The notes: generated by a model from the letters alone, not told the origin. Positions 39,772 to 53,420 are shown, counted from the stretch's first letter. The stretch: DNA of 64,000 bases from Hygrocybe punicea (GCA_963556145.1 OY744469.1:5924767-5988766); one strand, 5' to 3'. Program-made: numbers and translations.

Positions 39772-41694
39772 TTAAGGCCCGGGATCAAGTTTGGATGTCG
39801 ATGGCTTGGGAGATGAAGGCCTTGTTTGGCTTGGAGTAATGGAGAGTAGGATTTCGGGTGGAACGATGTTGCTCCAATCCACATCCATTGATGAAGCGCT
39901 GGGCTCTGCAGGGGTCGATGACTGGTGGCGTGACGATGCACGCGTATTGGGACGGAATCCTAGGACATGGAGAAGATCAGAATTGGAATATATACAGCCT
40001 ATGATGTAATGTTGAAATACATACCCGGAGTCGGAGACTTCTTCGGTGGCTTCACCAGGTTGAGTTTCTCTACGATAATGCCCGCTTGCTCCGAAGCAAC
40101 ATCCAATTTCCTCCTCTTTGCCATCTCGCCATCCTCGTGACCATCGCTGGGAGACATCTTTTCAGGTTCGGGAGATCCGTCATCGTTGTCCATGGTTATA
40201 TCATTATCAACATCCAACAACCCCGCCCACTCTGGTCCTAAAATGTCCAACTTCGCGGATTCCGGTGCCACAACATCCGGCTCGGGGGCGATGGGTGGCT
40301 TAATCTCCATTGTCAATTTCTCCGATGCCGATTGCCGGGTTGTGCGCGACGACCCAATTTCAACAGCGACTGCGAGATGTCAGTGCATTAATCATAACAA
40401 GGTGAGCAACGTACGCATTTGGGCCTTAGACCGCTTCTTCTTTACCGGGGCTACGTCCTCCTCCATCTTTATGTCGTCTATACATGAATAAATGTGTTGG
40501 ATCATCGTTTTGATATTCGGAATTCAATAACTCACCCTCATCGTCGTCCTCGGCTTTGGACTTGATTGTGCGCTCTGTCATGATGAAGGGTTTGCATGTA
40601 TGACAATCACAGACAATGAAAGTACTTACTGGACTTGGGCTTGGGCTTGGGCTTCTTTTTGTCCTTCTCGGACGAATTGTCTGCGCCACCTGAATATTCA
40701 ATAGATCTATACACCACTATGGTTGAAAATTTGTACAAACCAGCAGAAGATGCCTTCTGTTTTTTGACCGATTTTGACTTGGCTTTGCCCTTGCCCTTGC
40801 CCTGGGCAACTGGCTCCTCTGCAAATGTACTATATCATTAGCACAATCACACATGTAATTCTAGATCACACCTTCATCATCATCTGCCACATCAGAATCG
40901 ACGAGGACACTATGTCCTTTACACCAAGCAATAACATGACCGATGATCTCGAGCTTTGTGGCATCCGGAAGCCCACCGAATGACCAATTTGCCAAGGTTC
41001 CGCTGTGCCATGCTGGCACGGATTCGTCGTATTTTGCCCAATCTATGATGCCAGACGTGAGAATTCATTTGGCCATAAATACATATATACTTACCTAGAT
41101 CCTCGGGCTTGATCTCGGTGTTCACAGCGCCATGTTGAATCAAAGCCGATGGAGAATGTTTCCCGACATAAAATTCTTTCAGGAGCCAATCATCGAAGAT
41201 CTTGCTTCGCCAGTCACGGGTAACCTCGTTTGCCCGTTTCGCCACCAAGACTTCTGCCCAAATTTCGTCCATGACGGTGTCGGTATACTTGAGGTAATCC
41301 CGAAGTGAATCGGTCCCTTCCTTATCATTTTTGATGTAGTCCGGCGAGTAGTTGGGTGCCTTGTTGTATGCGATGGCTGCTGTCGCGTAGATGTACATAT
41401 CCATTTGATAAATCAAGCGACGGAGCGGTTCCTCGTATCGTTCGGGGATTCGCGCCATAACTCACCTCGGGCGGTGGCATCGTGGGGGTGTGTCTTCAGT
41501 ACATAGAGATTACGAGAAAATACGGGAATGGTGCCGGATTCCTTGTTGGGTGCCGGAATCTTGGGCGGGACCATGTACTGGATTTGGAAGATGCGATGTA
41601 GCTCCTGCAGCTTTTTGGGCGGCGCATCAGGCCAGTACTTGAAGGCGGCGGGATTGACAGCGGGAGTCGAGGTTTTGACGACTGGCAAGGACAT
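39772..41694 (-). CDS. Lysine/acidic-rich protein gene, first copy with 1-bp deletion
   Basis: Identical to the gene at 49228-51151 apart from a missing T at about 41450, which shifts the frame after ARGELWRE. Because it lies 280 bp from a contig end, the deletion is most likely a sequence error, and this is probably the same gene as the one after the gap. Domain details are given there. Confidence 0.6.
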
Positions 41695-41728
41695 GGTAGA
41701 TGAAATAAAAGTTTTTTGGTCGACGTGT

Positions 41729-41828
41729 NNNNNNNNNNNNNNNNNNNNNNNNNNNNNNNNNNNNNNNNNNNNNNNNNNNNNNNNNNNNNNNNNNNNNNNN
41801 NNNNNNNNNNNNNNNNNNNNNNNNNNNN
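41729..41828. other. Assembly gap (100 N)
   Basis: Exactly 100 undefined bases, a conventional size for a gap of unknown length. Confidence 0.99.
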
Positions 41829-44800
41829 TCTCTTGACAAAGATATCACATCATCATTGGGTAATGAGCACATGGTGGAAGTGACATGTTTTGTAATCGGC
41901 ACAACATTTTCAGGAAGTCCTTCTATGTTAATTTCTTTTGGAGGATTCAATAATCTGACAAATAAAGTGTCCAGTACAGTTTGTTGCTCAGGACCTATTG
42001 CACTCTGCCAACCCACAACTATGCCCTCTGCTCCTTTGGTAATGCAGCACTCTGTTGCATCATTGTTCCTCAGCATCACTGGCATGCCTACACATAAGTC
42101 CAATCTTCCTGGTATATGATCAGAGGATGATGCATGTGGTTGGCTCCAAAGTAGCTTTTGGAGTGAAGGTTCCAATATCTTTGTGTGTCGAATAGGATCC
42201 AAAATTGTTGACATGTGATGAGATTTTCTTTTGCTATTGGAACTAGTAGGATCATTCCATCTGTCTATGGAATAGAATGATGTTAATGGTCTCCTATTTT
42301 CAGCAGCAAAACGTTGAATACCAAGTTCATTGATTTTGTCTTTTTGTGCATTCAATGCAGTTATAACTGACACATTCCTGAATTTCTTTTGGGCTAATTT
42401 TGGATCATTTGGACCTTTTCCTGCAACACGAGTATGAAGAAATGCAATATCTTTGGGAGTACATGCTTTGTATCTCATGTTTTCCAAAGCAAGCCTCAGT
42501 TGGACATCTTCTTCTGACTGATTGGTTTGTCTCATATTTTCACGTAATATAACAACTGTTGTTATTTGATGCCAAAGAGCTTTGCCTATAGCCGCTTCCT
42601 GATTTGCTATAGTTTGACTGGAATTGATTTGGACACCAACGGTTCCAGAGTATAAAGGAGCACCACTCATAGCTGGTGGAAGTTGGCCAAAATCTCCTGC
42701 AAATATCATATTAATGCCACCAAAGGGTTCATCATAAACACCACGTGCTTTTGCACACTGAGCACTGATTTTATACATATCTCTGCAAGATAACATTGAC
42801 ACCTCATCAATGAAAATGTAATCCACACCATCAAGATTGGCACGTACTTGTGCAAGGGAACGAGATGATCCTCCCTGATTAATTCCAAGAATGGAGTGAT
42901 ATGTGGATCCATTTACAAGGGCAGCAGCACCACCGGTTGGTGCAAGAACCACAAATCGATGATTTTCGTTGTGTTTACCAAAAAAACTAGTCAATGCTTT
43001 GATGACTTGTGATTTCCCTGTGCCTGCCATCCCACCAAGATACATGCGTAGCTTATCAGAACCGTTAATCAAAGTAGAGTGATTCGCAATGATATGAAAT
43101 GCTCTCTTTTGGTCAGTGTTCAACTTGTAATCATTGATAGTTACATCAATAAGATGACGATCAGCTCTGTTTGCAGGAATAAACATATGGTTGATGTATG
43201 CTGCATCCACTATCTTGACATCATTATATTGAAAATTTCCCAATTTATTTATGGTTGCTGTGTTTGTTGGTAAATTTTTATTTCTGTCATCGATGATTTC
43301 CTTTTTCTTTGCAAGGACTGCAGTTCTCCACAATTTTGCTGATTGTACTACAGGTGGTTCTATAGGTATCAACGGTCCTATATCTGGGGTACCATCAATA
43401 CAATCATCGAGCCACCCTGACCTTTTCAAAGTTCTTTCAGCTATCAGCATTTGATCTTTCCTTTTTTGTCCTTTTTGACCAAGTTTCAGGAGTATTTCCG
43501 TGTCATTATTGTCTTCATCAATATTGTTGTTAAAGTCGTCGCCATTAAATGCAAATTCAGCATTGTGCATGTCATCCAGTTCATCAAGACCGTTTGAGGT
43601 CGCCCATGAATACCTTATATTTGCAGTATTATTCTTCTGACGTTTAGCAGAGAAATCATCTCTTGCATCCAAACATTCATACCGCAGACCAAAGTATTTC
43701 ATGATCTCTAGTTCTTTTTTAGAAAACTCGTGGTCTATAAAAGCATTATCCCATGTTTGTAATTTACTTTTGAGTTCTTTGCCACTTCTCCATGGCTTGA
43801 AAAACGTTAACATTGTACAACAATAATATTCTCGATCACCACGGTCAGCCCTTGGCAAAGTGTTCGGAATAAAATTAGGAACTATGAAAGGATCATTCCC
43901 TTTCATTTTGGCATGGTGGGTAAGATATTGTGGATGATTGGAATGTAAAGTATAATCATTTTCAAATTTTGTCAATTTATTAAGATCAACTTCATTTGTT
44001 TTATCAGCTATTTCTGTGCCTGCATGTCTATTCAAACTATCAGGTTTTGGAATTTCATCTATCTCCATGAGTATATCATTATCAACGACATCAGACAAGT
44101 TGTCATCACTGGAATAGTCAACATTAGTAGGTTCAGTGCAAGAGTCAGACAAATCATCACAGCCTAGATTGTCAAAAATTTGGTTTTGCACTGGTTCTTT
44201 TCTGGCCCTTTTGGTCTTTGTTTTGGTGCGTCTTTTCTTTGGTTCCATAGTGGCAAGACGTATCCAGTCATACAGTGATACATTATCATACAAGGCGGGT
44301 CTGAACATATAATTATTTACTTTGGAAAGTCCAATGTATGCGCCATTATTCTTACCAATAACAACCTTTTGTGCATTATTTTGGTCTTCACATATATTAG
44401 GAATTTCTTCATCAGACCATGCACTGATAACCTCTTTAACATAAGATCTCCAAAAGAATGGCACGAATTTATGACTGGTGTAGTGATCAGGGTTTCCAAG
44501 GACATATAATGAAGCCATTGGAGCACCAATTTCCATTTTGGAGGTGAGTGAATTGACTATTTGTGTAAACAGCTTTCTGACTTTGTCTTTTCTTTTTAGG
44601 TCGCCACCAATCATTTTGGAATTCTTATCAAAAATACTTTTTATCACTTCAAAAATGCTATAGGTCTTCAAGGAGAATTTTGTAATATAATCTGTTATGT
44701 ATGCAACTATGGCCTTTATAGCAGTACCTGATAATAAGCTGGTCACATCAGAATTGCATCGTAGCATATATGTAACTTCAGGTGTCACCGTGTTCATCCA

Positions 44801-47800
44801 AGGTTCACCATGCTTGAGGTTGAGAGCACCAGTGTTAGGTTCTACAAAAGTTTGTTGAAAGATATCACGGGGAAATCGTCGTTTACATTCACCTTTCGAA
44901 TTAAGACAGTATGGCTTTTTTTTGCCATCATGCCTGTTATGTACATTTAATCGCAATAAAAGATCATCTACAACATCTTGAAACCTTTGCCACCATGTTG
45001 ATCTTTTGTTGTGATATTGACAATTCATGGAACAATTATATGATGGTGGATCTGGCATGACACATGTTGGTGGTTGATATTCAGGTTTCGACATTGTCTG
45101 TTCCATTTTCTGTGATACCTCATCTTTAGAACCTGTCATGAATTGTCCTACACACAAACTTTCCAAATATTCCACTAATCTTTTCTGAAAGTCAGAATTT
45201 TCACCCATAATTTTGTCACGTATTTCCTGAGGTGTAAGGCATCCCTTTATCCACAACAGCATATGAAGATGCAAGGTAAGACGTCCTTGTTCCTCTACCG
45301 TTGCATAATAACCTGATGTGTTTCCATACAGGCCAGGATGAGATTCATTTATTCCTAATATATGTTTGATGAACATTTCAGTAGTAAAGTGAAAAAAGCG
45401 GGCTCCAGCAACTGGATTGTTTGCAATTAGTTTGTAACAATCCTGGGGTAGACGTAGTTTAGGATAAAACTTTTCTTTGTTGTCAGCATAATATAAGCAT
45501 AGTGGGTGATTGATGTCTGCAGGTGCAAAAGTGATAAACCAAGTCGGAGCACCAATATAGGATATCAGAGACCAAATCTCATTTCGCATGTATTTCTTGT
45601 TAGTAATTGAACCTTTGACCTGACCAGCTACGTGATCCAGATCAGAAATGAGTTTATAGCATGCTTTCTCTTCTGATGTATCCGGTTTGACTCTATCACC
45701 TCTAGATAATCTTTTAGAGAGGTCATCCAAAACAGCTGTATTGATATTCATCAGGCGATTTGCAATATCGTTGAAATTATGTTTATTAGTCAACAAATAT
45801 CCTCCGGTTGTACTGTCTTTGATTTGTTCTTGATTGAATGCAATCAATGGAAAATAGGGATCGGTTTGAAATCTTTTGTCATGGTACATCAGGAGATGTC
45901 TTTTGTGCATCATATCACTGATGCTTAAAACATCATTGTCTATGCTGCTAATACCACCCAAGCCATATGGAAATAGGCAGGGAAACATCATAGGATATAA
46001 CTGAGGATTATTAAAGAACGATTCTGGATTTCTAGCATGGCTTATGGCAAGAACACCACCATGGTCATCTATCAAGTGCTTGGTCGCTCTAGCTATTAAT
46101 GCCTTTGGACTTGTAATATCTAGATTTTCGCCAGTTACTCCACTAACAACAAAGGGACAAGGCCCATCTTCCACACCATCTTCCACTTCATTGTCAAATG
46201 CACTAGTGGCTTCTGGTTCCTTATTTGTGTCTGCTGGTCGATATGCAACCACAACAGGAATTCCATGATCTGGATATTGTGCTAGATTTTCATAGGAGAT
46301 ATCTAAATCATAGTAATCCATGTGATTCAATTTCAGCCATTCTAAAGCTGCAGAAACTCGCCTTCGGCGAACCAATAAAGGTGTTCGCTCCATGTCTTCT
46401 GGAGTTGGTCTGGCAGGACCAGTGAAAATAAACGCTAGCACTTCATCAAGTTCTTTAATTGTTGGAGGCAACCGTTGATATATCTTTGGTGTTGGGTTTT
46501 GAAACATGATGGCATTTGCTTTCATTTTATGCATCCCAGAGGAGACACGAACAATACATTTGTTGTGACGAACACGGGCAATCAAAAGTTGTTCAGCAAA
46601 TGTTAGATTTTGAAGTTGTGCAGGAATTCTTCCCATCCAAAGTCCATTCGCCAAAGCATATTTGGGAGTTTGGCCTTTATTCAGACTGAGCACACATGGT
46701 TTGCATATCCATTTACATGTGTCATCTAGCACTGGACCTTTGATATCCTCTATTGGATCAGAACAATGATATCGTTCACATCTTGTGATTCCCATATTGT
46801 CTCTAGTTAATATTTTCAGATTAACCTTCGTCTTTGACAATAAAGACATGTTTTTCAATGCAACCAATTGACCACATACAGCACACCCACTTTCTTGGAA
46901 ACATTCAGGTGATGTATCTCTGCACCAGTTGCTGATTATGGTTTCCTTCAATTCAATAGATGGAGGAGGAGGAGGAAATAATTGCTTATCTGACTTGTCC
47001 AATTCTTCTTTCATTTGAGCCTGAGTTTCTTCTTTGCCGCACTCATTTGTTTCTGTCATTTTTTGTCTTCTGTACCACTGTTTACACAGGTCTTTATGTG
47101 ATTTAATATCATGCACATGAAAAATAGAAACATGAGTATCACAAGCTGAACAATTATGCCTCATTAATGCCACAGATAGATCTTGTCCATGTAATCTTCG
47201 TAATGTCTTTGACAAATATATACCATGTATTGTTGTTATTTCACCAATATCCTTCACTGTCAAATTTGGCAGAAGTTCATGTAAAGGCATTTTAACACAT
47301 GCATATGTTTTTCTATCTTCATATAAAGTGTTGGCTGTTTGTTCATCAATATGCCCCACATATTCGAATAATATGTCAGAATCATGGTTGATATTATTAG
47401 ACGGTAGCATAAAAGATTGAAGAAAGCTAAACTTGAATGTTGGTATTCGTTTACCACCACCAATGTAGTCATATCTATGAATGAAATTTATATATAAAGA
47501 TTTAAACAAGTGTCCGAATAAATTCAAATTGAACACAATTATGTTTGAACAGCTATGCCGTATTATGAAACATAGTGTGGTCCACAGCAACGTTGCATGT
47601 GATAGAGAACTAGTAATACAATGAAATAAATATGTTTTGAAATCATGTCGTCTCAATAGCGATCGCATGAGCAATGCTTTGATCATTTTACAACGACATT
47701 GGACAGTGATAGGTTTGAGAAGACAATACAAAGCAAAGAGATATTTAGGAGGTAAGAAATATGTTCTGGCATATTGAATAGAACGTATTCGCATTTTGAA

Positions 47801-48139
47801 GGCGCTATTTTTAAATGTAGTCCAAACGAATAATGGATCGACTGTCAAGTTATCTTTTGTTTCTTTTGTTATTCCAATGATCTTTACATATAGTGTTGCA
47901 TTTATTTGCATCAATATTGTTGCATCGCCCTGATCTGGGGCCAACTCATGTTCTATGAGTTTTCTTTGAAAAACACCCAATTCTTGGGTCAAGGTCGATA
48001 TCACAGGACATGAAATTGGTTCAGGAGAGATATACATAAGTTTGTCTTGGCATAGTTGTGGAAACAATGTTGCATTTGCAAGGAAATATAGATAAGTCAA
48101 ACATGCAATGCAGACACGGATGATGTTGTGGGGATTCAT
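41829..48139 (-). CDS. RepHel, second copy truncated by the gap
   Basis: Same sequence as the RepHel at 31892-38683 from its start to about residue 2103; the 3' end (last helicase motifs) falls in the gap. HUH, Tyr pair, Walker A and B are all present. It is very probably a duplicate representation of one gene rather than a second element: no base difference was noticed by eye within the coding region. An apparent continuation of this frame through the N run into 41627-41728 is an artefact. Confidence 0.7.
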
Positions 48140-49227
48140 GAGGATTTGTGACAGTAAGAGGAAACACCGCCCATTTAACTAGTCAAGTGGTTCGGATCAT
48201 GAATAACAATTAACACAATGGGATTGATCATATGACATTATATTATTTGTAAGCTTTTCCCAAAACACCATAAGGCGTGCCTGAATCTTTAGAAATCTGT
48301 GTTTACTTTTTTTATTCCATTCTATGTTCCTGTGACATGCCTTGATACAGGCCAAAAATGCATCTGTATCATGAATAGCTGCCTTACGATCTTATTAGGG
48401 GTCTGGCTGACAAGACATTGATCAAACCGACTGAGAAGAACAATGGTACCCCCTTTTAAGATATTTTGTGGATTTAATCTTCAGAGTCTCAGTGATATTT
48501 ATTTCTGGCTTGCTCAACAGACAAAACAGGTATTGAAGTTGAACAACCAGGCTGTTTGACAACTGTGCATATTTGACAATTGCTTGGTAATTCATGGAAA
48601 TTATCATTGTTCTTCATCCTTGTCAGAAATACATTGTCATTTTTATGGAGCTGTACGTATCATTCCCACACAAGTATACTGTATTATTCTGGTACCAAAG
48701 AGTCATAGCTCCCCTTGGAGTGACAGTTATATCTTCCACTACAAGAGGGGGTTTTGTTACTCTTGTATCATTGTATCCTCATTTAATAGGTCCATAAAGT
48801 TCGTGATTCTGGTTTCTTACATATATTCAATTTGAATTTTCATTAGCCCGAATGAGAGTCATCTCAGGTTGTCCTTCTCAAGTTGAGTGTGTAGGTGGTT
48901 GTACAACTGAACTGAAAGTAATGCATTCACCAGGATATATTTTAGACAAACAGATTTTCAGTCAACAAGATTGATGCCTTATGCTGTATCTATGCTCACT
49001 ATCATGCTCAATTCTTATGGTCATAGGACAGTAACACAAACCATTTTTAACGGAGCAAAAAGAAATACATATATAGAAACTGTACAAATGTTAATAGTAG
49101 CGATGTATGAGGAGGACATTTGAGGGCACAGATTGTCACCAAGTTTCCAGAAATCAACGACTGGGATACAGTTTTTTTAGTCAAATATAATGAATACTCC
49201 ACAAAAGAAGGACTTACTCCTCCAAAA
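48140..49227. other. AT-rich spacer, copy of 38684-39771
   Basis: No gene seen. It carries the second copy of the candidate Helitron 5' end at about 48461. Confidence 0.4.
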
Positions 49228-51151
49228 TTAAGGCCCGGGATCAAGTTTGGATGTCGATGGCTTGGGAGATGAAGGCCTTGTTTGGCTTGGAGTAATGGAG
49301 AGTAGGATTTCGGGTGGAACGATGTTGCTCCAATCCACATCCATTGATGAAGCGCTGGGCTCTGCAGGGGTCGATGACTGGTGGCGTGACGATGCACGCG
49401 TATTGGGACGGAATCCTAGGACATGGAGAAGATCAGAATTGGAATATATACAGCCTATGATGTAATGTTGAAATACATACCCGGAGTCGGAGACTTCTTC
49501 GGTGGCTTCACCAGGTTGAGTTTCTCTACGATAATGCCCGCTTGCTCCGAAGCAACATCCAATTTCCTCCTCTTTGCCATCTCGCCATCCTCGTGACCAT
49601 CGCTGGGAGACATCTTTTCAGGTTCGGGAGATCCGTCATCGTTGTCCATGGTTATATCATTATCAACATCCAACAACCCCGCCCACTCTGGTCCTAAAAT
49701 GTCCAACTTCGCGGATTCCGGTGCCACAACATCCGGCTCGGGGGCGATGGGTGGCTTAATCTCCATTGTCAATTTCTCCGATGCCGATTGCCGGGTTGTG
49801 CGCGACGACCCAATTTCAACAGCGACTGCGAGATGTCAGTGCATTAATCATAACAAGGTGAGCAACGTACGCATTTGGGCCTTAGACCGCTTCTTCTTTA
49901 CCGGGGCTACGTCCTCCTCCATCTTTATGTCGTCTATACATGAATAAATGTGTTGGATCATCGTTTTGATATTCGGAATTCAATAACTCACCCTCATCGT
50001 CGTCCTCGGCTTTGGACTTGATTGTGCGCTCTGTCATGATGAAGGGTTTGCATGTATGACAATCACAGACAATGAAAGTACTTACTGGACTTGGGCTTGG
50101 GCTTGGGCTTCTTTTTGTCCTTCTCGGACGAATTGTCTGCGCCACCTGAATATTCAATAGATCTATACACCACTATGGTTGAAAATTTGTACAAACCAGC
50201 AGAAGATGCCTTCTGTTTTTTGACCGATTTTGACTTGGCTTTGCCCTTGCCCTTGCCCTGGGCAACTGGCTCCTCTGCAAATGTACTATATCATTAGCAC
50301 AATCACACATGTAATTCTAGATCACACCTTCATCATCATCTGCCACATCAGAATCGACGAGGACACTATGTCCTTTACACCAAGCAATAACATGACCGAT
50401 GATCTCGAGCTTTGTGGCATCCGGAAGCCCACCGAATGACCAATTTGCCAAGGTTCCGCTGTGCCATGCTGGCACGGATTCGTCGTATTTTGCCCAATCT
50501 ATGATGCCAGACGTGAGAATTCATTTGGCCATAAATACATATATACTTACCTAGATCCTCGGGCTTGATCTCGGTGTTCACAGCGCCATGTTGAATCAAA
50601 GCCGATGGAGAATGTTTCCCGACATAAAATTCTTTCAGGAGCCAATCATCGAAGATCTTGCTTCGCCAGTCACGGGTAACCTCGTTTGCCCGTTTCGCCA
50701 CCAAGACTTCTGCCCAAATTTCGTCCATGACGGTGTCGGTATACTTGAGGTAATCCCGAAGTGAATCGGTCCCTTCCTTATCATTTTTGATGTAGTCCGG
50801 CGAGTAGTTGGGTGCCTTGTTGTATGCGATGGCTGCTGTCGCGTAGATGTACATATCCATTTGATAAATCAAGCGACGGAGCGGTTCCTCGTATCGTTCG
50901 GGGATTTCGCGCCATAACTCACCTCGGGCGGTGGCATCGTGGGGGTGTGTCTTCAGTACATAGAGATTACGAGAAAATACGGGAATGGTGCCGGATTCCT
51001 TGTTGGGTGCCGGAATCTTGGGCGGGACCATGTACTGGATTTGGAAGATGCGATGTAGCTCCTGCAGCTTTTTGGGCGGCGCATCAGGCCAGTACTTGAA
51101 GGCGGCGGGATTGACAGCGGGAGTCGAGGTTTTGACGACTGGCAAGGACAT
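49228..51151 (-). CDS. Uncharacterised protein with Lys-rich and acidic tail
   Basis: The ATG at 51151 starts MSLPVVKTSTPAVN. A folded-looking N-terminal region follows: FKYWPDAPPKKLQELHRIFQ, VPPKIPAPNKESGTIPVFSR, EEPLRRLIYQMDMYIYATAA, WAEVLVAKRANEVTRDW. After an intron near 50550 comes DWAKYDESVPAWHSGTLANW and GHVIAWCKGHSVLVDSD. Several short exons then encode repeats of Lys/Gly (QGKGKGKAKSKSVKKQ), Lys/Pro (DKKKPKPKPKSS) and acidic stretches (KAEDDDEGE), then MAKRRKLDVASEQ. The last exon reads RPNTRASSRHQSSTPAEPSA and stops at 49228-49230. The charged tail suggests a nuclear or nucleic-acid-associated protein; I do not recognise the N-terminal domain. Its 5' side faces the 82-bp satellite. 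Confidence 0.6.
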
Positions 51152-51185
51152 GGTAGATGAAATAAAAGTTTTTTGGTCGACGTGT

Positions 51186-51539
51186 GAGGCGATTTGAGAG
51201 CAAAAGAAAAGGGCGGATTTATTACTCAACGCTCCAGACTATGAATACAGATGTCACGACCACGTGACCAGATCAATCGCCACATGTTCGACCTCATGTT
51301 CGGCTTCTTTGCATGCATAAACAACAGATCTATTTATTTATGTTTTTGATGTGGCTCGAGCTTAGAAGTTGTCCAAAGCTAGTAATTGCACGCAGAAAAC
51401 CGACATGTGCAGCGTATGGAATATTTTTCAGTTGGTAAGGCAATAAATCGAGTTAATTCGTTCGATGAATATTCACGGACTGGTCCGTTGACGGAAAAGC
51501 ACAACAAGTCTGACTTGTTGGATGGATGTAGAAGGACTA
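51186..51539. other. Spacer between the Lys-rich gene and the satellite
   Basis: No gene seen. It is the promoter side of the gene at 49228-51151. CATGTTCG words near 51280-51300 hint at satellite-related sequence. Confidence 0.4.
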
Positions 51540-53165
51540 GATATACTACAACAAACATGTTGTTGGGTGTGTTCGGTCACCGGACATGTTTGGTGGATGT
51601 CAATGTACGACTAGATATACTACACCGAACACATCGAACATGTTCGGTGTGTTCGGTGGAGATGTTCGGTGGATGTCAACCAATGGTTGTGACTGGATAT
51701 ACCACACCGAACACATCGAACATGTTCGATGTGTTCGGTGGAGATGTTCGGTGGATGTCAACCAACGGTTGTGACTAGATATATCACACCGAACACATCG
51801 AACATGTTCGGTGTGTTCGGTGGAGATGTTCGGTGGATGTCAACCAATGGTTGTGACTGGATATACCACACCGAACACATCGAACATGTTCGGTGTGTTC
51901 GGTGGAGATGTTCGGTGGATGTCAACCAACGGTTGTGACTAGATATATCACACCGAACACATCGAACATGTTCGGTGTGTTCGGTGGAGATGTTCGGTGG
52001 ATGTCAACCAACGGCGATGTGTTCGGTGTGATATATCTAATCACAACCGTTGGTTGACATCCACCGAACATCTCCACCGAACACACCAAACATGTTCGAT
52101 GTGTTCGGTGTGATATATCTAGTCACAACCGTTGGTTGACATCCACCGAACATCTCCACCGAACACACCGAACATGTTCGATGTGTTCGGTGTGGTATAT
52201 CCAGTCACAACCCTTGGTTGACATCCACCGAACATCTCTACCGAACACACCGAACATGTTCGATGTGTTCGGTGTGATATATCCAGTCACAACCGTTGGT
52301 TGACATCCACCGAACATCTCCACCGAACATGTTCGATGTGTTCGGTGTGGTATATCCAGTCACAACCATTGGTTGACATCCACCGAACATCTCCACCGAA
52401 CACACCGAACATGTTCGATGTGTTCGGTGTGATATATCTAGTCACAACCGTTGGTTGACATCCACCGAACATCTCCACCGAACACACCGAACATGTTCGA
52501 TGTGTTCGGTGTGATATATCTAGTCACAACCGTTGGTTGACATCCACCGAACATCTCCACCGAACACACCGAACATGTTCGATGTGTTCGGTGTGGTATA
52601 TCCAGTCACAACCATTGGTTGACATCCACCGAACATCTCCACCGAACACACCGAACATGTTCGATGTGTTCGGTGTGATATATCTAGTCACAACCGTTGG
52701 TTGACATCCACCGAACATCTCCACCGAACACACCGAACATGTTCGATGTGTTCGGTGTGATATATCTAGTCACAACCGTTGGTTGACATCCACCGAACAT
52801 CTCCACCGAACACACCGAACATGTTCGATGTGTTCGGTGTGGTATATCCAGTCACAACCGTTGGTTGACATCCACCGAACATCTCCACCGAACACACCGA
52901 ACATGTTCGATGTGTTCGGTGTGATATATCTAGTCACAACCGTTGGTTGACATCCACCGAACATCTCCACCGAACACACCGAACATGTTCGATGTGTTCG
53001 GTGTGGTATATCCAGTCACAACCATTGGTTGACATCCACCGAACATCTCCACCGAACACACCGAACATGTTCGATGTGTTCGGTGTGATATATCTAGTCA
53101 CAACCGTTGGTTGACATCCACCGAACATCTCCACCGAACACACCGAACACGTCCGATCTGTTCGG
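51540..53165. repeat. 82-bp satellite that changes orientation at 52014/52015
   Basis: About five forward units (GGATGTCAACC at 51671, 51753, 51835, 51917, 51999; period 82) plus diverged ones upstream are followed by 14 inverted units (TTGGTTGAC at 52050, 52132, 52214, 52296, 52369, 52451, and on to 53107). All steps are 82 bp except one 73-bp unit lacking 9 bp. Each unit holds the near-palindrome built on CGAACATGTTCG; at 51705-51740 it is a perfect 36-bp palindrome. The period is not a multiple of three, so it does not encode a long protein. The two arms could pair as a long hairpin. Confidence 0.95.
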
Positions 53166-53420
53166 TGGATATTGCTCTTTCAAGACATTTAAATGATTAC
53201 ATTGCTGATCAACGTGTTTGGCACGTGTTCGTTGTTTTATCATTGCCACTCTTGTCAGGTGACATAATTCCAACGTCTTATAATTAGAAGGTTTGTGGAA
53301 TCGTCACCACCTGCTATCAACCACCCTGAAAGTAATCAATCATTAAGGTATTGATGTATTAATGATATCTGTGTCTGTTCCTCATACCACCCATCCGAAA
53401 TCCTGCCTAGGTCCACAAAC
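53166..53420. other. Spacer and promoter region of the ATP-grasp-like gene
   Basis: No gene seen. It starts with a diverged satellite fragment (AACGTGTTTGGCACGTGTTCG, 53210-53230) and continues to the ATG at 53421. Confidence 0.4.

Larger units (their letters stand above)
32373..41728. repeat. Copy 1 of a 9.36-kb duplication bordering the gap (probable contig overlap)
   Basis: This block recurs at 41829-51185, offset 9456 up to about 41450 and 9457 after a 1-bp indel (TT at 41449-41450 versus TTT at 50905-50907). It ends exactly at the N run and its copy begins exactly after it. This is what two unmerged overlapping contigs look like. Confidence 0.9.
41829..51185. repeat. Copy 2 of the 9.36-kb duplication
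   Basis: Begins directly after the N run and ends at 51185; beyond it the sequence is unique. It matches 32373-41728 except for the one-base T-run difference that I could see. Confidence 0.9.

Noticed and set aside
41627..41828. RepHel frame of the second copy appearing to run through the N gap into 41627-41728
   Set aside because: The sequence beyond the gap is antisense to the Lys-rich gene; the join exists only because N codons contain no stops.
32400..48000. Many short frames antisense to RepHel (for example 36588-36812, 46044-46268)
   Set aside because: Shadows of the RepHel coding strand; no independent motifs.
51386..53143. Repeated 60-130-codon frames in the satellite (MFGGCQPT-type)
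   Set aside because: They are translations of the 82-bp unit; the period is not a multiple of three, so they cannot extend, and they occur on both strands.
51540..53165. CRISPR-like array or bacterial LexA-type boxes (CGAAC...GTTCG)
   Set aside because: There are no unique spacers and the host is a fungus; the resemblance comes from the palindromic satellite core.
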